This document shows positions 1-8,983 of a stretch of 64,000 nt of DNA, in pieces. The notes under the pieces were generated by a model. The model was not told the origin of the DNA, searched no databases, and was given only the letters and a program-made list of their open reading frames with translations. The position numbers and the translations under genes were made by a program. Position 1 is the first letter of the stretch, and each line of letters opens with the position of its first letter. The stretch is taken from NCBI RefSeq assembly GCF_012849555.1, contig NZ_CP051685.1, positions 5,518,001 to 5,582,000 on the forward strand, written 5' to 3'. The DNA comes from Massilia forsythiae (lineage in GTDB: Bacteria; Pseudomonadota; Gammaproteobacteria; Burkholderiales; Burkholderiaceae_D).

Positions 1-2
1 GC

Positions 3-908
3 GACCTGAGCGTCCACGTGGAGGCCGCAGGCCGCGACGAGATCGGCCTGCTGGGCGAAGCCATGAACAGCATCAGCAGCGGCCTGTCCTCGGTGGTCGG
101 CCAGGTGCGCCAGGGCGCCGAGCAGATCGCCAACGCCTCGGTCGAGATCTCGAGCGGCAACCAGGACCTGTGCGAACGCACCGAGCAGCAGGCGGTCAGC
201 CTGGCCTCGACCGCGAATTCGATGAAGGACTTGACCGAGACCGTGCGCCGCAACGCCGGCGACGCGCGCGAAGCCAACCAGCTGGCGGTGAACACCTCGA
301 TGGTGGCGCAGGAAGGCGGGCGCATGGTACGCGAGGTGATCGCGAGCATGGACACCATCCGCCAGTCGTCCGGCAAGATCGGCGACATCATCGGCGTCAT
401 CGACGGCATCGCTTTCCAGACCAACATCCTGGCCCTGAACGCCGCGGTGGAAGCGGCGCGCGCCGGCGAACAGGGCCGCGGCTTCGCCGTGGTCGCCAGC
501 GAGGTGCGCAACCTGGCGCAGCGCTCGGCCGCCGCCGCGCGCGAGATCAAGACCCTGATCCAGGCCTCCGGCGCCCAGGTCGACACCGGCACCCGCCTGG
601 TGCACGAAGCCGGCGTGACCATGGGCGAGGTACTGGCCAGCGCCGAGCAGGTCACCGCCATCATGTCGCGCATTAGTGCCGCCAGCACCGACCAGAGCGC
701 CGGCATCGAGCACGTCAACCGCTCGATCGGCCAGATGGACGACGTGACCCAGCAGAACGCCGCCCTGGTCGAACAGGCCAGCGCCGCCGCGCAGGCGATG
801 CAGGAACAGGCGGCGCAGCTGGCAAGGGCGGTGCGCCTGTTCAAGCTGGACCAGGTGGAGACGCAGCCGGCGCCGGCTGCGGCGCGGCCGTTGCTGAGCG
901 ACGCTTGA
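3..908 (+). CDS. Methyl-accepting chemotaxis protein, C-terminal part (5' end outside window)
   Basis: The reading frame is open from the left edge, so only the cytoplasmic signalling part, about 301 residues, is visible. It contains the end of a HAMP-like segment ([13 protein letters not shown]), a long helical methylation region, and the conserved receptor hairpin tip [20 protein letters not shown] followed by [21 protein letters not shown]. This tip binds CheA and CheW in the chemosensory array. The C-terminus ends in an Ala-rich tail with no NWETF-type pentapeptide, so it probably relies on other receptors for CheR/CheB tethering. A GTG at 18 could be mistaken for a start, but coding clearly continues upstream. 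The ligand domain is not visible, so the stimulus is unknown. No chemotaxis operon genes follow. Confidence 0.95.
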   Translation, partial: DLSVHVEAAGRDEIGLLGEAMNSISSGLSSVVGQVRQGAEQIANASVEISSGNQDLCERTEQQAVSLASTANSMKDLTETVRRNAGDAREANQLAVNTSMVAQEGGRMVREVIASMDTIRQSSGKIGDIIGVIDGIAFQTNILALNAAVEAARAGEQGRGFAVVASEVRNLAQRSAAAAREIKTLIQASGAQVDTGTRLVHEAGVTMGEVLASAEQVTAIMSRISAASTDQSAGIEHVNRSIGQMDDVTQQNAALVEQASAAAQAMQEQAAQLARAVRLFKLDQVETQPAPAAARPLLSDA

Positions 909-946
909 GCGACACCCGCGCCGCTATCGCCAGATATCGATGCTCC

Positions 947-995
947 GTCGTCCCCGGCCTCGGCGGCCCCCTTGGCGGGGACCCATGCCGAGCTT
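947..995. repeat. Dispersed REP-like palindrome, copy 1 (degenerate)
   Basis: GTCGTCCCC and GGCGGGGACCCATGCCGAG flank a GC-rich loop. This is a degenerate copy of the GTCCCCGC hairpin seen near 1048, 27800, 27850, 27975, 55271 and 55321. It faces copy 2 in inverted orientation. The whole spacer 909-1198 holds only these two repeats plus the ribosome binding region of the next gene. A short ORF across it merely translates the repeats. Confidence 0.7.
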
Positions 996-1047
996 CCGAA
1001 GTCGCGCCGTCAAACGTCACGGAACTTTCAACAAAGCGGTTTCTGAT

Positions 1048-1082
1048 ACTCGGTGTGGGTCCCCGCCTGCGCGGGGACGACG
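1048..1082. repeat. Dispersed REP-like palindrome, copy 2
   Basis: A perfect 8-bp stem GTCCCCGC / GCGGGGAC (1059-1066 and 1071-1078) closes on the tetraloop CTGC and is followed by GACG. With copy 1 it forms an inverted pair between the chemotaxis receptor and the lyase gene, the arrangement typical of bacterial interspersed mosaic elements. Confidence 0.8.
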
Positions 1083-1198
1083 CATCCACGGCATGCCGCC
1101 CTGGTAGCCGCCCGGCTGCGCAGGCATTCCACCCTTCCCCACCTTTCCGCTTCGGTGTAGAGTAGCCGCCCACCCCCGCCGCCTCACTGGAGCCTCCC

Positions 1199-2284
1199 TT
1201 GTCCGACACCGACCTGCTCGCCCGCTGCACCGCCATCCTCCCCGGCCACCGCGTCCGCCCGCCCGCGGAAATGTACGCCGCCATGGCCGCCTGGTGCGAA
1301 TCCAACGGCGTCGCCCACGACGTCTACGGCGAAGGCGCGCTGATCCAGGCCTTCGAGCGCAAGGTGGCCGACCTGCTCGGCTTCGAGGCGGCGGTGTTCT
1401 GCATCAGCGGCACCATGGCGCAGGTGACGGCGCTGCGCCTGGCCAGCATGGCGCGCGGGCGCGCGCCGGTGGCGCTGCACCCGACCTCGCACATCTTCGT
1501 GCACGAGCGCGCCAACTACCAGATGCTGGGCCACTTCGAGGCCCTGCCGGTGGGCGAGCGCCAGCGTGCCTGGTTGGCGGCCGACATCGCCGCCGTGCCC
1601 GAGCGCCTGGCCGCGCTCGGCCTGGAAATCCCGATGCGCGAGATCGGCGGCCAGCTCACCGCGTGGGACGAGCTGCAGGCCATCAAGGCGCATTGCCGCC
1701 GGCACGACATCCACCTGCACATGGACGGCGCGCGCCTGTGGGAAGCGGCCGCCGGCTACGGGCGCCACGTGCGCGAGATCGCCGCCGGCTTCGATTCGGT
1801 GTACGTGTCGCTGTACAAGGGCATCGGCGGCCTGGGCGGCGCCATGCTGCTGGGCAGCCGCACCATGGTCGACCGCGCCGCCGCCTGGTTCGCGCGCCAG
1901 GGCGGCAAGCTGGTGCACCAGTCGCCGTACGTGGTGGCGGCGGCGATGCAGTTCGACGCGCGCCTGGCGGCGATGCCGGCATATTTCCGCCGCACCGAAC
2001 TGCTTTACGAGGCGCTGCGCGCGCATCCGGTGCTCAAGGTCAATCCGGCGCGTCCGCAAGCCAACATGCTGCACGTGCACCTGCCGGTGAGCCGCGAACG
2101 GGCGCTGGCAATCCGCCGCACGCTGGCGCTGGAGCACGGCGTCTGGCCCTTCCACCGCATCAACCACGGCGCGCTGCCGGATACCTCGTATTTCGAACTG
2201 TACGTGGGCGACAACCTGCTGGCCCTGAGCGAGGCGCGGGTGCACGAAGCGGTGGCGCTGCTGGCGGCGGCCGTCGCCGCCTGA
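1199..2284 (+). CDS. Threonine aldolase-type beta-eliminating lyase (PLP-dependent)
   Basis: 361 residues, the usual size for fold-type I PLP enzymes of the low-specificity L-threonine aldolase family, which split L-threonine or allo-threonine to glycine and acetaldehyde. The motif LHMDGARLWEAA carries the PLP-pyridine Asp. SLYKGIGG supplies the Schiff-base lysine (Lys207 counting from the TTG start). The N-terminal FCISGTMAQ segment resembles the phosphate-binding region. The start is TTG at 1199, preceded by CTGGAG about 7 nt upstream; the first ATG lies well inside the conserved region. It stands alone, with no glycine-cleavage or serine genes nearby. The family also contains phenylserine aldolases and related lyases, so substrate preference is inferred only. 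Confidence 0.85.
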   Translation: MSDTDLLARCTAILPGHRVRPPAEMYAAMAAWCESNGVAHDVYGEGALIQAFERKVADLLGFEAAVFCISGTMAQVTALRLASMARGRAPVALHPTSHIFVHERANYQMLGHFEALPVGERQRAWLAADIAAVPERLAALGLEIPMREIGGQLTAWDELQAIKAHCRRHDIHLHMDGARLWEAAAGYGRHVREIAAGFDSVYVSLYKGIGGLGGAMLLGSRTMVDRAAAWFARQGGKLVHQSPYVVAAAMQFDARLAAMPAYFRRTELLYEALRAHPVLKVNPARPQANMLHVHLPVSRERALAIRRTLALEHGVWPFHRINHGALPDTSYFELYVGDNLLALSEARVHEAVALLAAAVAA

Positions 2285-2314
2285 GCCGCCGGCCGCAGCC
2301 GCCGCCGGAAAGCC

Positions 2315-2344
2315 TTGACGGCTGGAGAACGATCGTTCTACCAT
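2315..2344 (+). promoter_or_regulatory. Promoter and TetR-type operator
   Basis: TTGACG (2315-2320) and TACCAT (2339-2344) are spaced 18 bp apart. Between and overlapping them is the perfect 14-bp palindrome AGAACGATCGTTCT (2326-2339). The -10 hexamer ends only 5 nt before the TetR ATG, so the transcript is probably leaderless. Placement of the palindrome inside the promoter fits autorepression by the downstream TetR protein (inference). Confidence 0.65.
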
Positions 2345-2349
2345 ACGGC

Positions 2350-2961
2350 ATGACCGCTCCACCCGCCACCGATACCCGCGCCAGGCTGCTGGCCACGACC
2401 GAACGGCTGATCTACGCATCCGGCATCGCCGCCACCGGCATGGACCGCATCGTCAGGGAATCCGGCGTGGCGCGCAAGAGCGTCTACCGGTATTTCCCGA
2501 CCAAGGAAGCGCTGGTGGCGGAGGCGCTGAACGCGCGCGACGAGCGCTGGATGGCCTGGTTCGCAGCTGCGTCGTCGTCCGCCATGCCGCTGGCGCAGCG
2601 CATCCAGGCGATGTTCGACGCCCTCGGCACCTGGTTCGGCACGCCCGACTTCCGCGGCTGCGCATTCATCAATGCCGCCGGCGAGAGCGGCGATGCCGAC
2701 GGCCCGGTGCGGCAAGCGGCCAAGGCGCACAAGCTGCGCCTGCTGCAGTACCTGCGCAGGGTGGCGGACGAAGCCGGCCTGGCGCCGCGGCCGGCCGACG
2801 AACTGGCACGCCAGCTGCTGATCCTGATCGACGGCGCCATCACCGTGGCGCTGGTCGGCGGCGACCTGGCGTCGGCAGCGCGCGCAGCGCACATCGCCGC
2901 TGCGCTGCCAGAGGCGCGCCGGCCCGACGATTTCTCCCCAAGCATGAAAGGAACAGCATGA
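2350..2961 (+). CDS. TetR/AcrR family transcriptional regulator
   Basis: 203 residues. The N-terminal helix-turn-helix is visible as [41 protein letters not shown], split here by domain logic into helix 1, the DNA-contacting turn and the recognition helix ending in VYRYF, followed by [10 protein letters not shown]. The rest is an all-helical ligand domain containing [12 protein letters not shown]. The ATG at 2350 is preferred because the HTH begins directly after it, although no Shine-Dalgarno sequence is present; the promoter overlaps, suggesting a leaderless message. A 14-bp palindrome just upstream is the likely autoregulatory operator. The stop overlaps the start of the next gene (ATGA), so the two are co-transcribed and the DUF1348 protein is a likely target. 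The inducer is unknown. Confidence 0.9.
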   Translation: MTAPPATDTRARLLATTERLIYASGIAATGMDRIVRESGVARKSVYRYFPTKEALVAEALNARDERWMAWFAAASSSAMPLAQRIQAMFDALGTWFGTPDFRGCAFINAAGESGDADGPVRQAAKAHKLRLLQYLRRVADEAGLAPRPADELARQLLILIDGAITVALVGGDLASAARAAHIAAALPEARRPDDFSPSMKGTA

Positions 2962-3437
2962 CCGCCCCCACCGCACCGCGCCCGCCGCTGCCGCCGTTTA
3001 CGCGCGAGAGCGCGATCGAGAAAATCCGCCTGGCCGAAGATGGCTGGAACAGCCGCGACCCTGCCCGCGTGGCGCTCGCGTACAGCGAAGACACCCGGTG
3101 GCGCAACCGCGCCGAATTCGTCGCCAGCCGCGCCGAAGCGCAGCAACTGCTGGAACGCAAATGGGCAAAGGAGCTGGACTACCGCCTGATCAAGGAACTA
3201 TGGGCCTACGGCGACAACCGGATCGCGGTGCGTTATGCCTACGAGTGGCACGACGATTCCGGCAACTGGTTCCGCTCGTACGGCAACGAGAACTGGGAGT
3301 TCAATGCGGACGGCTTGATGACCAGGCGCCACGCGTCGATCAACGACAAGCCGATCCTCGAATCCGAGCGCAAGTACCGCTGGCCGCTGGGGCGGCGCCC
3401 GGACGATCATCCGGGCTTGTCCGAACTGGGTTTGTAG
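2958..3437 (+). CDS. DUF1348 (NTF2/SnoaL-like fold) protein
   Basis: 159 residues, matching the DUF1348 family of small alpha+beta-barrel proteins. Conserved landmarks are [39 protein letters not shown] and GNENWEFN. The family has an NTF2-like cone fold with a central pocket; its biochemical role is not established. The ATG at 2958 overlaps the TGA of the TetR gene and is preceded by AAAGGA (2947-2952), so translation is coupled. It has no signal peptide and is expected to be cytoplasmic. Repression by the neighbouring TetR protein and induction by an electrophile or xenobiotic would be plausible but is inference. Confidence 0.85.
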   Translation: MTAPTAPRPPLPPFTRESAIEKIRLAEDGWNSRDPARVALAYSEDTRWRNRAEFVASRAEAQQLLERKWAKELDYRLIKELWAYGDNRIAVRYAYEWHDDSGNWFRSYGNENWEFNADGLMTRRHASINDKPILESERKYRWPLGRRPDDHPGLSELGL

Positions 3438-3517
3438 GGCCGCAACGGCGCCGCCCCGGCCCGGTACGGAAGCGCCAGTTCGGTTAAAATGCCGTTTTTG
3501 CTTTTCGATGATTCCCG

Positions 3518-4312
3518 ATGCGTCCCTACCACGACCTGATGCGCCATGTTCTCGATCATGGCGCGGTCAAAACCGACCGCACCGGCACCGGCACGCGCTC
3601 CGTGTTCGGCCACCAGATGCGCTTTAACCTGCAGGACGGGTTCCCGCTGGTGACCACCAAGAAGGTGCACCTGAAGTCCATCATCCACGAATTGATCTGG
3701 TTCCTGGCCGGCTCTACCAACATCGCCTACCTGAAGCAGAACGGCGTCAGCATCTGGGACGAGTGGGCCGACGCCGGCGGCGAACTGGGACCGGTCTACG
3801 GCTACCAGTGGCGCAGCTGGCCGGCGCCGGACGGCGAGCACATCGACCAGATCGCGCAGGTGCTGGAGCAGATCCGCCACACCCCGGATTCGCGCCGCAT
3901 GATCGTCTCCAGCTGGAACGTGGCCGACGTGCCGAAGATGAAGCTGCCGCCCTGCCATGCCCTGTTCCAGTTCTACGTGGCGGACGGCAAGCTGTCGTGC
4001 CAGCTGTACCAGCGCAGCGCCGACATCTTCCTGGGCGTGCCCTTCAATATCGCCTCGTACGCGCTGCTGACCCACATGATGGCGCAGCAGGCCGGCCTGG
4101 ACGTGGGCGACTTCATCTGGACCGGCGGCGACTGCCACCTGTACGCCAACCACATCGAGCAGGCCGAGCTGCAGCTGTCGCGCGAGCCGCGTCCGCTGCC
4201 CAGGCTGGTCATCAAGCGCAAGCCGGACTCGCTGTTCGACTACCGCTTCGAGGATGTCGAGGTGACCGGCTACGACCCGCACCCGGCCATCAAGGCGCCG
4301 GTGGCGGTATGA
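3518..4312 (+). CDS. thyA: Thymidylate synthase
   Basis: 264 residues, the same length as E. coli ThyA. It methylates dUMP to dTMP using methylene-tetrahydrofolate, producing dihydrofolate. The catalytic cysteine sits in [12 protein letters not shown] (Cys146, same number as in E. coli). Other family signatures are the phosphate-binding [11 protein letters not shown] loop, [18 protein letters not shown] and the C-terminal [14 protein letters not shown]. Its stop overlaps an in-frame ATG of the following folA frame, and the two genes form the classical thyA-folA pair: FolA re-reduces the dihydrofolate made here. A TAAAAT box (3485-3490) lies 28 nt upstream of the ATG, but no convincing -35 was found. 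Confidence 0.98.
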   Translation: MRPYHDLMRHVLDHGAVKTDRTGTGTRSVFGHQMRFNLQDGFPLVTTKKVHLKSIIHELIWFLAGSTNIAYLKQNGVSIWDEWADAGGELGPVYGYQWRSWPAPDGEHIDQIAQVLEQIRHTPDSRRMIVSSWNVADVPKMKLPPCHALFQFYVADGKLSCQLYQRSADIFLGVPFNIASYALLTHMMAQQAGLDVGDFIWTGGDCHLYANHIEQAELQLSREPRPLPRLVIKRKPDSLFDYRFEDVEVTGYDPHPAIKAPVAV

Positions 4313-4329
4313 CTTCGCGAGGACCCCAC

Positions 4330-4830
4330 ATGGCCGATCAACCGGTTTCCCACCTGACGCTGGTGGTGGCGATGGATGCCCAGCGCGGCATCGGCGTCGA
4401 CAACCGGCTGCCCTGGCACCTGCCGCAAGACCTGGCGCACTTCAAGCGCGTCACGCTCGGCCAGCCGGTGATCATGGGCCGCAAGACATTCGACTCGATC
4501 GGGCGCGCGCTGCCGGGCCGGCGCAACATCGTCGTCACCCGCAATCCGGACTGGTCGCATGCCGGCGTCGAAACGGCGCACTCGCTGCAGGACGCGGTGC
4601 GCCTGCTGGACGGCGCGCCGGCCAGCATCATCGGCGGCGCCCAGGTGTTCGCCGAGGCGATGGATCTCGCCGGGCGCATGATCGTCACCCACATCGAGCG
4701 CACCTACCGCTGCGACACCTTCTTCCCCGACATCGATCCGGCGCGCTGGACCGCCACCGCGCGCGAGTTGCAGCACGCACCCGAGGACGATCTCGATTTC
4801 TCCTTCGTCACCTACCAAAAAATTAAATAA
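4330..4830 (+). CDS. folA: Dihydrofolate reductase
   Basis: 166 residues, type I DHFR. It reduces dihydrofolate to tetrahydrofolate with NADPH, the target of trimethoprim. Visible signatures are GIGVDNRLPWHLPQDLAHFK (Met20-loop region, PWHLP), VIMGRKTFDSIGRALPGRRNIV, the IIGGAQVF NADP-binding glycine pair, and the THIERTYRCDTFFP strand. The ATG at 4330 is preferred because GAGGA lies 6 nt before it. An in-frame ATG at 4309 overlaps the thyA stop and would add seven residues (MTSRGPH). It is the second gene of the thyA-folA unit. Confidence 0.97.
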   Translation: MADQPVSHLTLVVAMDAQRGIGVDNRLPWHLPQDLAHFKRVTLGQPVIMGRKTFDSIGRALPGRRNIVVTRNPDWSHAGVETAHSLQDAVRLLDGAPASIIGGAQVFAEAMDLAGRMIVTHIERTYRCDTFFPDIDPARWTATARELQHAPEDDLDFSFVTYQKIK

Positions 4831-4835
4831 ACAGT

Positions 4836-5444
4836 ATGTCCGGTTCCGGTTTTCACGTCCATGGCCCGCACGACCATGCGGTCGAACACGCCGCCCAGCA
4901 CGGCGCCAACGATGGCTTCTCGAACAGGATCGCGGTGATGACCGCGGTGCTGGCCACGGTCGGCGCCATGTTCGGCTACATGGGCGGCGCCACCCAGAAC
5001 GACGCCGCCCTCTTCAAGAACAACGCCGCCATCGCCAAGACGGCGGCGGCCGACGCCTGGAGCTATTACCAGGCCAAGTCGGTCAAGCAGAACGTCTCGG
5101 AACTGGCCGCCAGCCTGCCGGGCGTCGACCAGGCCAAATACAAGGCCCAGGCCGAGCGCTACGCCAGCGACAAGGCCGAGAACCGCAGGCAGGCGGAAAA
5201 GCTCGACCACGAATCCGACGTGTGGAACGAAAAGTCGGAAAAGTCGCTGCACACCCACCACCAGTGGGCGCTGGCCACCACCGCCGAGCAGATCGCCATC
5301 TCGCTGGCGGCGATCTCGCTGCTGACGCGGCGCCGCTGGCTGCTCAATGCCACCTATGCGGTGGCGGCGGTCGGCCTGGTGCTGGGATTGTTCGCCTGGT
5401 TGCACGTCGATCCGCTGGCGCTGCTGGCGGGAAGCGCGCACTAG
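4836..5444 (+). CDS. DUF4337 family membrane protein
   Basis: 202 residues. The His-rich N-terminus (HVHGPHDHAVEHAAQHG) precedes one membrane segment (RIAVMTAVLATVGAMFGYM). A charged, Ala/Lys-rich helical region of about 100 residues follows, probably coiled-coil and containing SYYQAKSVKQNVSEL. Two C-terminal membrane helices start near TTAEQIAISLAAISLL and ATYAVAAVGLVLGLFAWL. This layout matches DUF4337 proteins, whose function is unknown. The start lies 5 nt after the folA stop with no clear ribosome binding site, so it may be translated by reinitiation. The His-rich tail could bind metal (speculation). Confidence 0.85.
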   Translation: MSGSGFHVHGPHDHAVEHAAQHGANDGFSNRIAVMTAVLATVGAMFGYMGGATQNDAALFKNNAAIAKTAAADAWSYYQAKSVKQNVSELAASLPGVDQAKYKAQAERYASDKAENRRQAEKLDHESDVWNEKSEKSLHTHHQWALATTAEQIAISLAAISLLTRRRWLLNATYAVAAVGLVLGLFAWLHVDPLALLAGSAH

Positions 5445-5478
5445 AGGCACCTCGGCGCGCGGTTCCGCCAGCGCGATA

Positions 5479-5527
5479 AAAAGGAAAGCCCGCCGGCGCA
5501 TGCATTGCGCCGGCGGGCTTCGTGTAT
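5479..5527. terminator. Bidirectional intrinsic terminator
   Basis: A 13-bp perfect stem (5488-5500 with 5506-5518, GCCCGCCGGCGCA and complement) closes on loop TGCAT. Read on the minus strand it is followed by a T-rich run (complement of AAAAAGGAAA), fitting termination of the PEP-CTERM gene. It also lies at the end of the plus-strand DUF4337 gene. Confidence 0.85.
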
Positions 5528-5548
5528 CCAGGTCCGGCGGCGTCCGGG

Positions 5549-6211
5549 TCAGGCGCGGTTGCGGCGCGCGCGGCGGCGCATCAGACCCAGCAGGCCCAGT
5601 CCCAGGCCGAACGAGGCGATGGTCGCCGGTTCCGCCACCGCGGTGCTCGCCTTCGGGTTCAGGCCGTCGGTGCTGGCGAAGCTGGCGTAGTTACCGCTGC
5701 CGACCTTGTATTGCACCTGCTGGCTGGCGTCGCAGCAGTTTTCCAGGCCGTACAGGGTCAAGGTGTGGTTGCCTGCCGCCAGCGCGCTGGTGTACTGGAA
5801 GAACTGGGTGGTATCGGTGTAGCTGTTGGCGGTCCACATGTCGTTCGACTTGAACGAGACCGCCACGCCGTCCAGGAACAGCGCGCCGCCATAGCCGAAA
5901 TCGACGCCGGCCCGCAGCGACCAGGTCGCGGCCGAGGCGACGTTGAAATCGACGGTGGTCTTCCAGGCGATGTTGCTGTAGGCGCCGAACAGGTCGCTGT
6001 TGTCGATGTTGTCCGCGCTCGCCAGCACCGCGGTGCCGTAGCCCGTGGTCTGGGTCTTGAGCGCGTTCTCGACCACGTTCTTGTAGGCAGCGGCGCTGGT
6101 CTGGGCGCCGGCGGCGCTGTATGCGGTGGAAACGGTGATCACGCTGGCGTTGGCGTGGAAGGCAGCGGCAGCGGCGAATGCGGCGAGGACGATCTTCGAT
6201 TTCAGGTTCAT
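5549..6211 (-). CDS. CCXG-type PEP-CTERM sorting domain protein
   Basis: 220 residues from the ATG at 6211; a TTG at 6223 would add four. A signal peptide (MNLKSKIVLAAFAAAAAFHANA) is followed by a secreted region with LYGLENCCDASQQVQ, the paired-cysteine feature of the CCXG group. The C-terminal sorting signal is EPATIASFGLGLGLLGLMRRRARRNR: a PEP-like tripeptide variant (AEPAT rather than VPEP), a hydrophobic helix and an Arg-rich tail. Such proteins are cleaved and anchored by exosortase, usually in exopolysaccharide-linked surface structures. No exosortase gene is in the window. The gene ends at the strong bidirectional hairpin near 5500. Confidence 0.85.
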   Translation of the reverse strand: MNLKSKIVLAAFAAAAAFHANASVITVSTAYSAAGAQTSAAAYKNVVENALKTQTTGYGTAVLASADNIDNSDLFGAYSNIAWKTTVDFNVASAATWSLRAGVDFGYGGALFLDGVAVSFKSNDMWTANSYTDTTQFFQYTSALAAGNHTLTLYGLENCCDASQQVQYKVGSGNYASFASTDGLNPKASTAVAEPATIASFGLGLGLLGLMRRRARRNRA

Positions 6212-6647
6212 GGCTTGGCTCAATATGGTAATTTGAGGAAACTAGTTTTTCTGAATGGCAATATAACATGGGATTTAGAAATATGCTTACTTCCATCAAT
6301 TTTTTCATTTTCCTCACCAACCCCGTTGTACTTTGAGGCCCCGTATAGGTTCGTGCCTCCGCGATAGCCACATCGGCCCGCCGTGCGGCACCCAGTCAGC
6401 GTCCGTGCAGCCGCAAGGGTGCGCCGCATGCCAAACCGGTTCACCGGGCAGCCTCGTCCACAAGAGTGCGCCACCATTCGCCGCCCACGGTTACGCTCGC
6501 GGCTGGCCGGTCGCAGGCGCGCATAAGTTTTTTACCAAGCCGCACGCATTTCTGCGAAAATCCGCATTCATTTTTTTCGGTGCCGTGCCCGGCCAATTCC
6601 CATGGAAAGGGAGTTGGCGTGCGCGGCGCTTCGCTTTGGAGCTGTCG
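6212..6647. other. Divergent intergenic region, AT-rich core
   Basis: 436 bases between the divergent PEP-CTERM and decarboxylase genes. The part from about 6230 to 6345 is distinctly AT-rich for this genome and must hold the PEP-CTERM promoter; a TATATT on the minus strand (6260-6265) is a possible -10. The part next to the decarboxylase contains T-runs near 6530 and 6570. No gene or RNA is recognised. Confidence 0.5.
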
Positions 6648-8903
6648 ATGAAATTTCGTTTCCCTATCGTCATCATTGACGAGGATTTCCGTTCCGAGAA
6701 CACCTCGGGCCTGGGCATTCGCGCGCTCGCGGCCGCGATGGAAAAAGAAGGCATGGAAGTGCTGGGACTGACGAGCTACGGCGACCTGTCGCAGTTCGCC
6801 CAGCAACAGTCGCGCGCCTCGGCCTTCGTGCTGTCGATCGACGACGAGGAATTCGGCGGCGGCACCGTCGAGGAAACCAACTTCGCCCTGGCCGCGCTGC
6901 GCGCCTTCGTGGCCGAGATCCGCCACAAGAACTCGGACATCCCGATCTATATCTACGGCGAGACCCGCACCAGCCGCCACATCCCGAACGACATCCTGAA
7001 GGAGCTGCACGGCTTCATCCACATGTTCGAGGACACGCCGGAATTCGTGGCGCGCCACATCATCCGCGAAGCCAAGGCCTATCTCGACAGCCTGGCGCCG
7101 CCGTTCTTCCGCGCGCTGGTCAACTACGCCAACGACGGTTCCTATTCGTGGCACTGCCCCGGCCACTCGGGCGGCGTCGCCTTCTTGAAGTCGCCGATCG
7201 GCCAGATGTTCCACCAGTTCTTCGGCGAGAACATGCTGCGCGCCGACGTCTGCAACGCGGTCGAGGAACTCGGCCAGCTGCTCGACCACACCGGCCCGGT
7301 CGCCAAGTCCGAGCGTAACGCCGCGCGCATCTACAACGCCGACCACTGCTACTTCGTCACCAACGGCACCTCGACCTCGAACAAGATGGTCTGGCACTCG
7401 ACCGTGGCGCCGGGCGACATCGTGGTGGTCGACCGCAACTGCCACAAGTCGATCCTGCACTCGATCATCATGTGCGGCGCGATCCCCGTGTTCCTGATGC
7501 CGACCCGGAACAACCTCGGCATCATCGGCCCGATCCCGCTGTCCGAGTTCACGCCGGAATCCATCCAGCGCAAGATCGAAGCCAACCCGTTCGCGCGCGA
7601 GGCCAAGAACAAGAAGCCGCGCATCCTGACCATCACCCAGTCGACCTACGACGGCGTGGTCTACAACGTGGAAGTCCTGCGCGAACTCCTGGACGGCAAG
7701 ATCGACACCCTGCACTTCGACGAAGCCTGGCTGCCGCACGCGACCTTCCACGACTTCTACAAGAACATGCACGCGATCGGCCGCGACCGCCCGCGCGCCA
7801 AGGAATCGATGATCTTCTCGACCCAGTCGACCCACAAGCTGCTGGCCGGCCTGTCGCAGGCCTCGCAGGTATTGGTGCGCGAATCCGAGACCGTGGCGCT
7901 AGACCAGGACGCCTTCAACGAGGCTTACCTGATGCACACCTCGACCTCGCCGCAGTATTCGATCATCGCCTCGTGCGACGTGGCCGCGGCCATGATGGAA
8001 GCGCCGGGCGGCACCGCGCTGGTCGAGGAATCGATCTTCGAGGCGCTCGACTTCCGCCGCGCCATGCAGAAGGTCGACGCCGAGTACGGCGACGACTGGT
8101 GGTTCAAGGTATGGGGCCCGCAAGTGTTTTCCGAGGAAGGCATCGGCACCCAGGCCGACTGGATGATCCACGCCGAGGACGACTGGCACGGCTTCGGCAG
8201 CCTGGCCGAGGGCTTCAACATGCTCGACCCGATCAAGGCCACCGTGGTGACCCCGGGCCTGTCGCTGGACGGCTCGTTCGGCGACTCCGGCATCCCGGCC
8301 TCGATCGTCACCAAGTACCTGGCCGAGCACGGTGTGATCATCGAGAAGTGCGGCCTGTACTCGTTCTTCATCATGTTCACCATCGGCATCACCAAGGGCC
8401 GCTGGAACACGCTGGTGACGGCGCTGCAGCAGTTCAAGGACGACTACGACAAGAACCAGCCGATGTGGCGCATCATGCCGGAATTCTGCGCCGCCAACCC
8501 GCGCTACGAATCCTGGGGCCTGCGCGACCTGTGCCAGCAGATCCACGATTTCTACAAATCGCGCGACGTGGCGCGCCTGACCACCGAGATGTATTTGTCG
8601 GACATGATCCCGGCGATGAAGCCGTCGGACGCCTTCGCCAAGATGGCGCACCGCGAGATCGAGCGCGTGGCGATCGAGGAACTGGAAGGCCGCATCACGG
8701 CGATCCTCCTGACCCCGTACCCGCCGGGCATTCCGCTCCTGATTCCGGGCGAGCGCTTCAACAAGATCATCGTCGACTACCTGCGCTTCGCGCGCGACTT
8801 CAACGAGCGCTTCCCGGGCTTCGAGACCGACGTGCACGGCCTGGTCAAGCGCGAGATGGACGGCAAGCGCGGTTACTTCGTGGATTGCGTCAAGCAGGAT
8901 TGA
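6648..8903 (+). CDS. Orn/Lys/Arg decarboxylase, probably arginine-type
   Basis: 751 residues with the three-part architecture of inducible PLP decarboxylases: an N-terminal receiver-like wing domain (FPIVIIDEDFRSENTSGLG...), a PLP domain with the Schiff-base lysine in STQSTHKLLAGLSQ (Lys397), preceded by HFDEAWLPHA, and a C-terminal domain ending PGFETDVHG. Length and local wording such as ITKGRWNTLVTAL and LPGFE resemble the acid-inducible arginine decarboxylase more than lysine decarboxylase CadA, but the substrate cannot be fixed by eye. The reaction yields agmatine or a diamine plus CO2 and consumes a proton. The ATG at 6648 has GGAG 6 nt upstream. There is no adjacent antiporter, so a polyamine role is as likely as acid resistance. 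Confidence 0.9.
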   Translation: MKFRFPIVIIDEDFRSENTSGLGIRALAAAMEKEGMEVLGLTSYGDLSQFAQQQSRASAFVLSIDDEEFGGGTVEETNFALAALRAFVAEIRHKNSDIPIYIYGETRTSRHIPNDILKELHGFIHMFEDTPEFVARHIIREAKAYLDSLAPPFFRALVNYANDGSYSWHCPGHSGGVAFLKSPIGQMFHQFFGENMLRADVCNAVEELGQLLDHTGPVAKSERNAARIYNADHCYFVTNGTSTSNKMVWHSTVAPGDIVVVDRNCHKSILHSIIMCGAIPVFLMPTRNNLGIIGPIPLSEFTPESIQRKIEANPFAREAKNKKPRILTITQSTYDGVVYNVEVLRELLDGKIDTLHFDEAWLPHATFHDFYKNMHAIGRDRPRAKESMIFSTQSTHKLLAGLSQASQVLVRESETVALDQDAFNEAYLMHTSTSPQYSIIASCDVAAAMMEAPGGTALVEESIFEALDFRRAMQKVDAEYGDDWWFKVWGPQVFSEEGIGTQADWMIHAEDDWHGFGSLAEGFNMLDPIKATVVTPGLSLDGSFGDSGIPASIVTKYLAEHGVIIEKCGLYSFFIMFTIGITKGRWNTLVTALQQFKDDYDKNQPMWRIMPEFCAANPRYESWGLRDLCQQIHDFYKSRDVARLTTEMYLSDMIPAMKPSDAFAKMAHREIERVAIEELEGRITAILLTPYPPGIPLLIPGERFNKIIVDYLRFARDFNERFPGFETDVHGLVKREMDGKRGYFVDCVKQD

Positions 8904-8916
8904 GCGCCGGCCGGAC

Positions 8917-8955
8917 GCGTGGACGGGGACCCCGCCTCGCCGGCCACGTCCACGC
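8917..8955. repeat. Stem-loop with GCGTGGAC arms
   Basis: An 8-bp inverted repeat GCGTGGAC / GTCCACGC (8917-8924, 8948-8955) encloses a GC-rich loop containing GGGGACCCCGCC. It resembles a decayed copy of the dispersed palindrome and lies just downstream of the decarboxylase stop. Confidence 0.4.
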
Positions 8956-8983
8956 CACGCCCAACGCATCGACCGGTCACGAA

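Noticed and set aside
905-1165. Plus-strand ORF of 86 codons after the chemotaxis receptor
   Set aside because: It translates two palindromic repeats (VVPGLGG..., GVGPRLRGDDA) and has no ribosome binding site; such peptides are a known artefact of these repeats.
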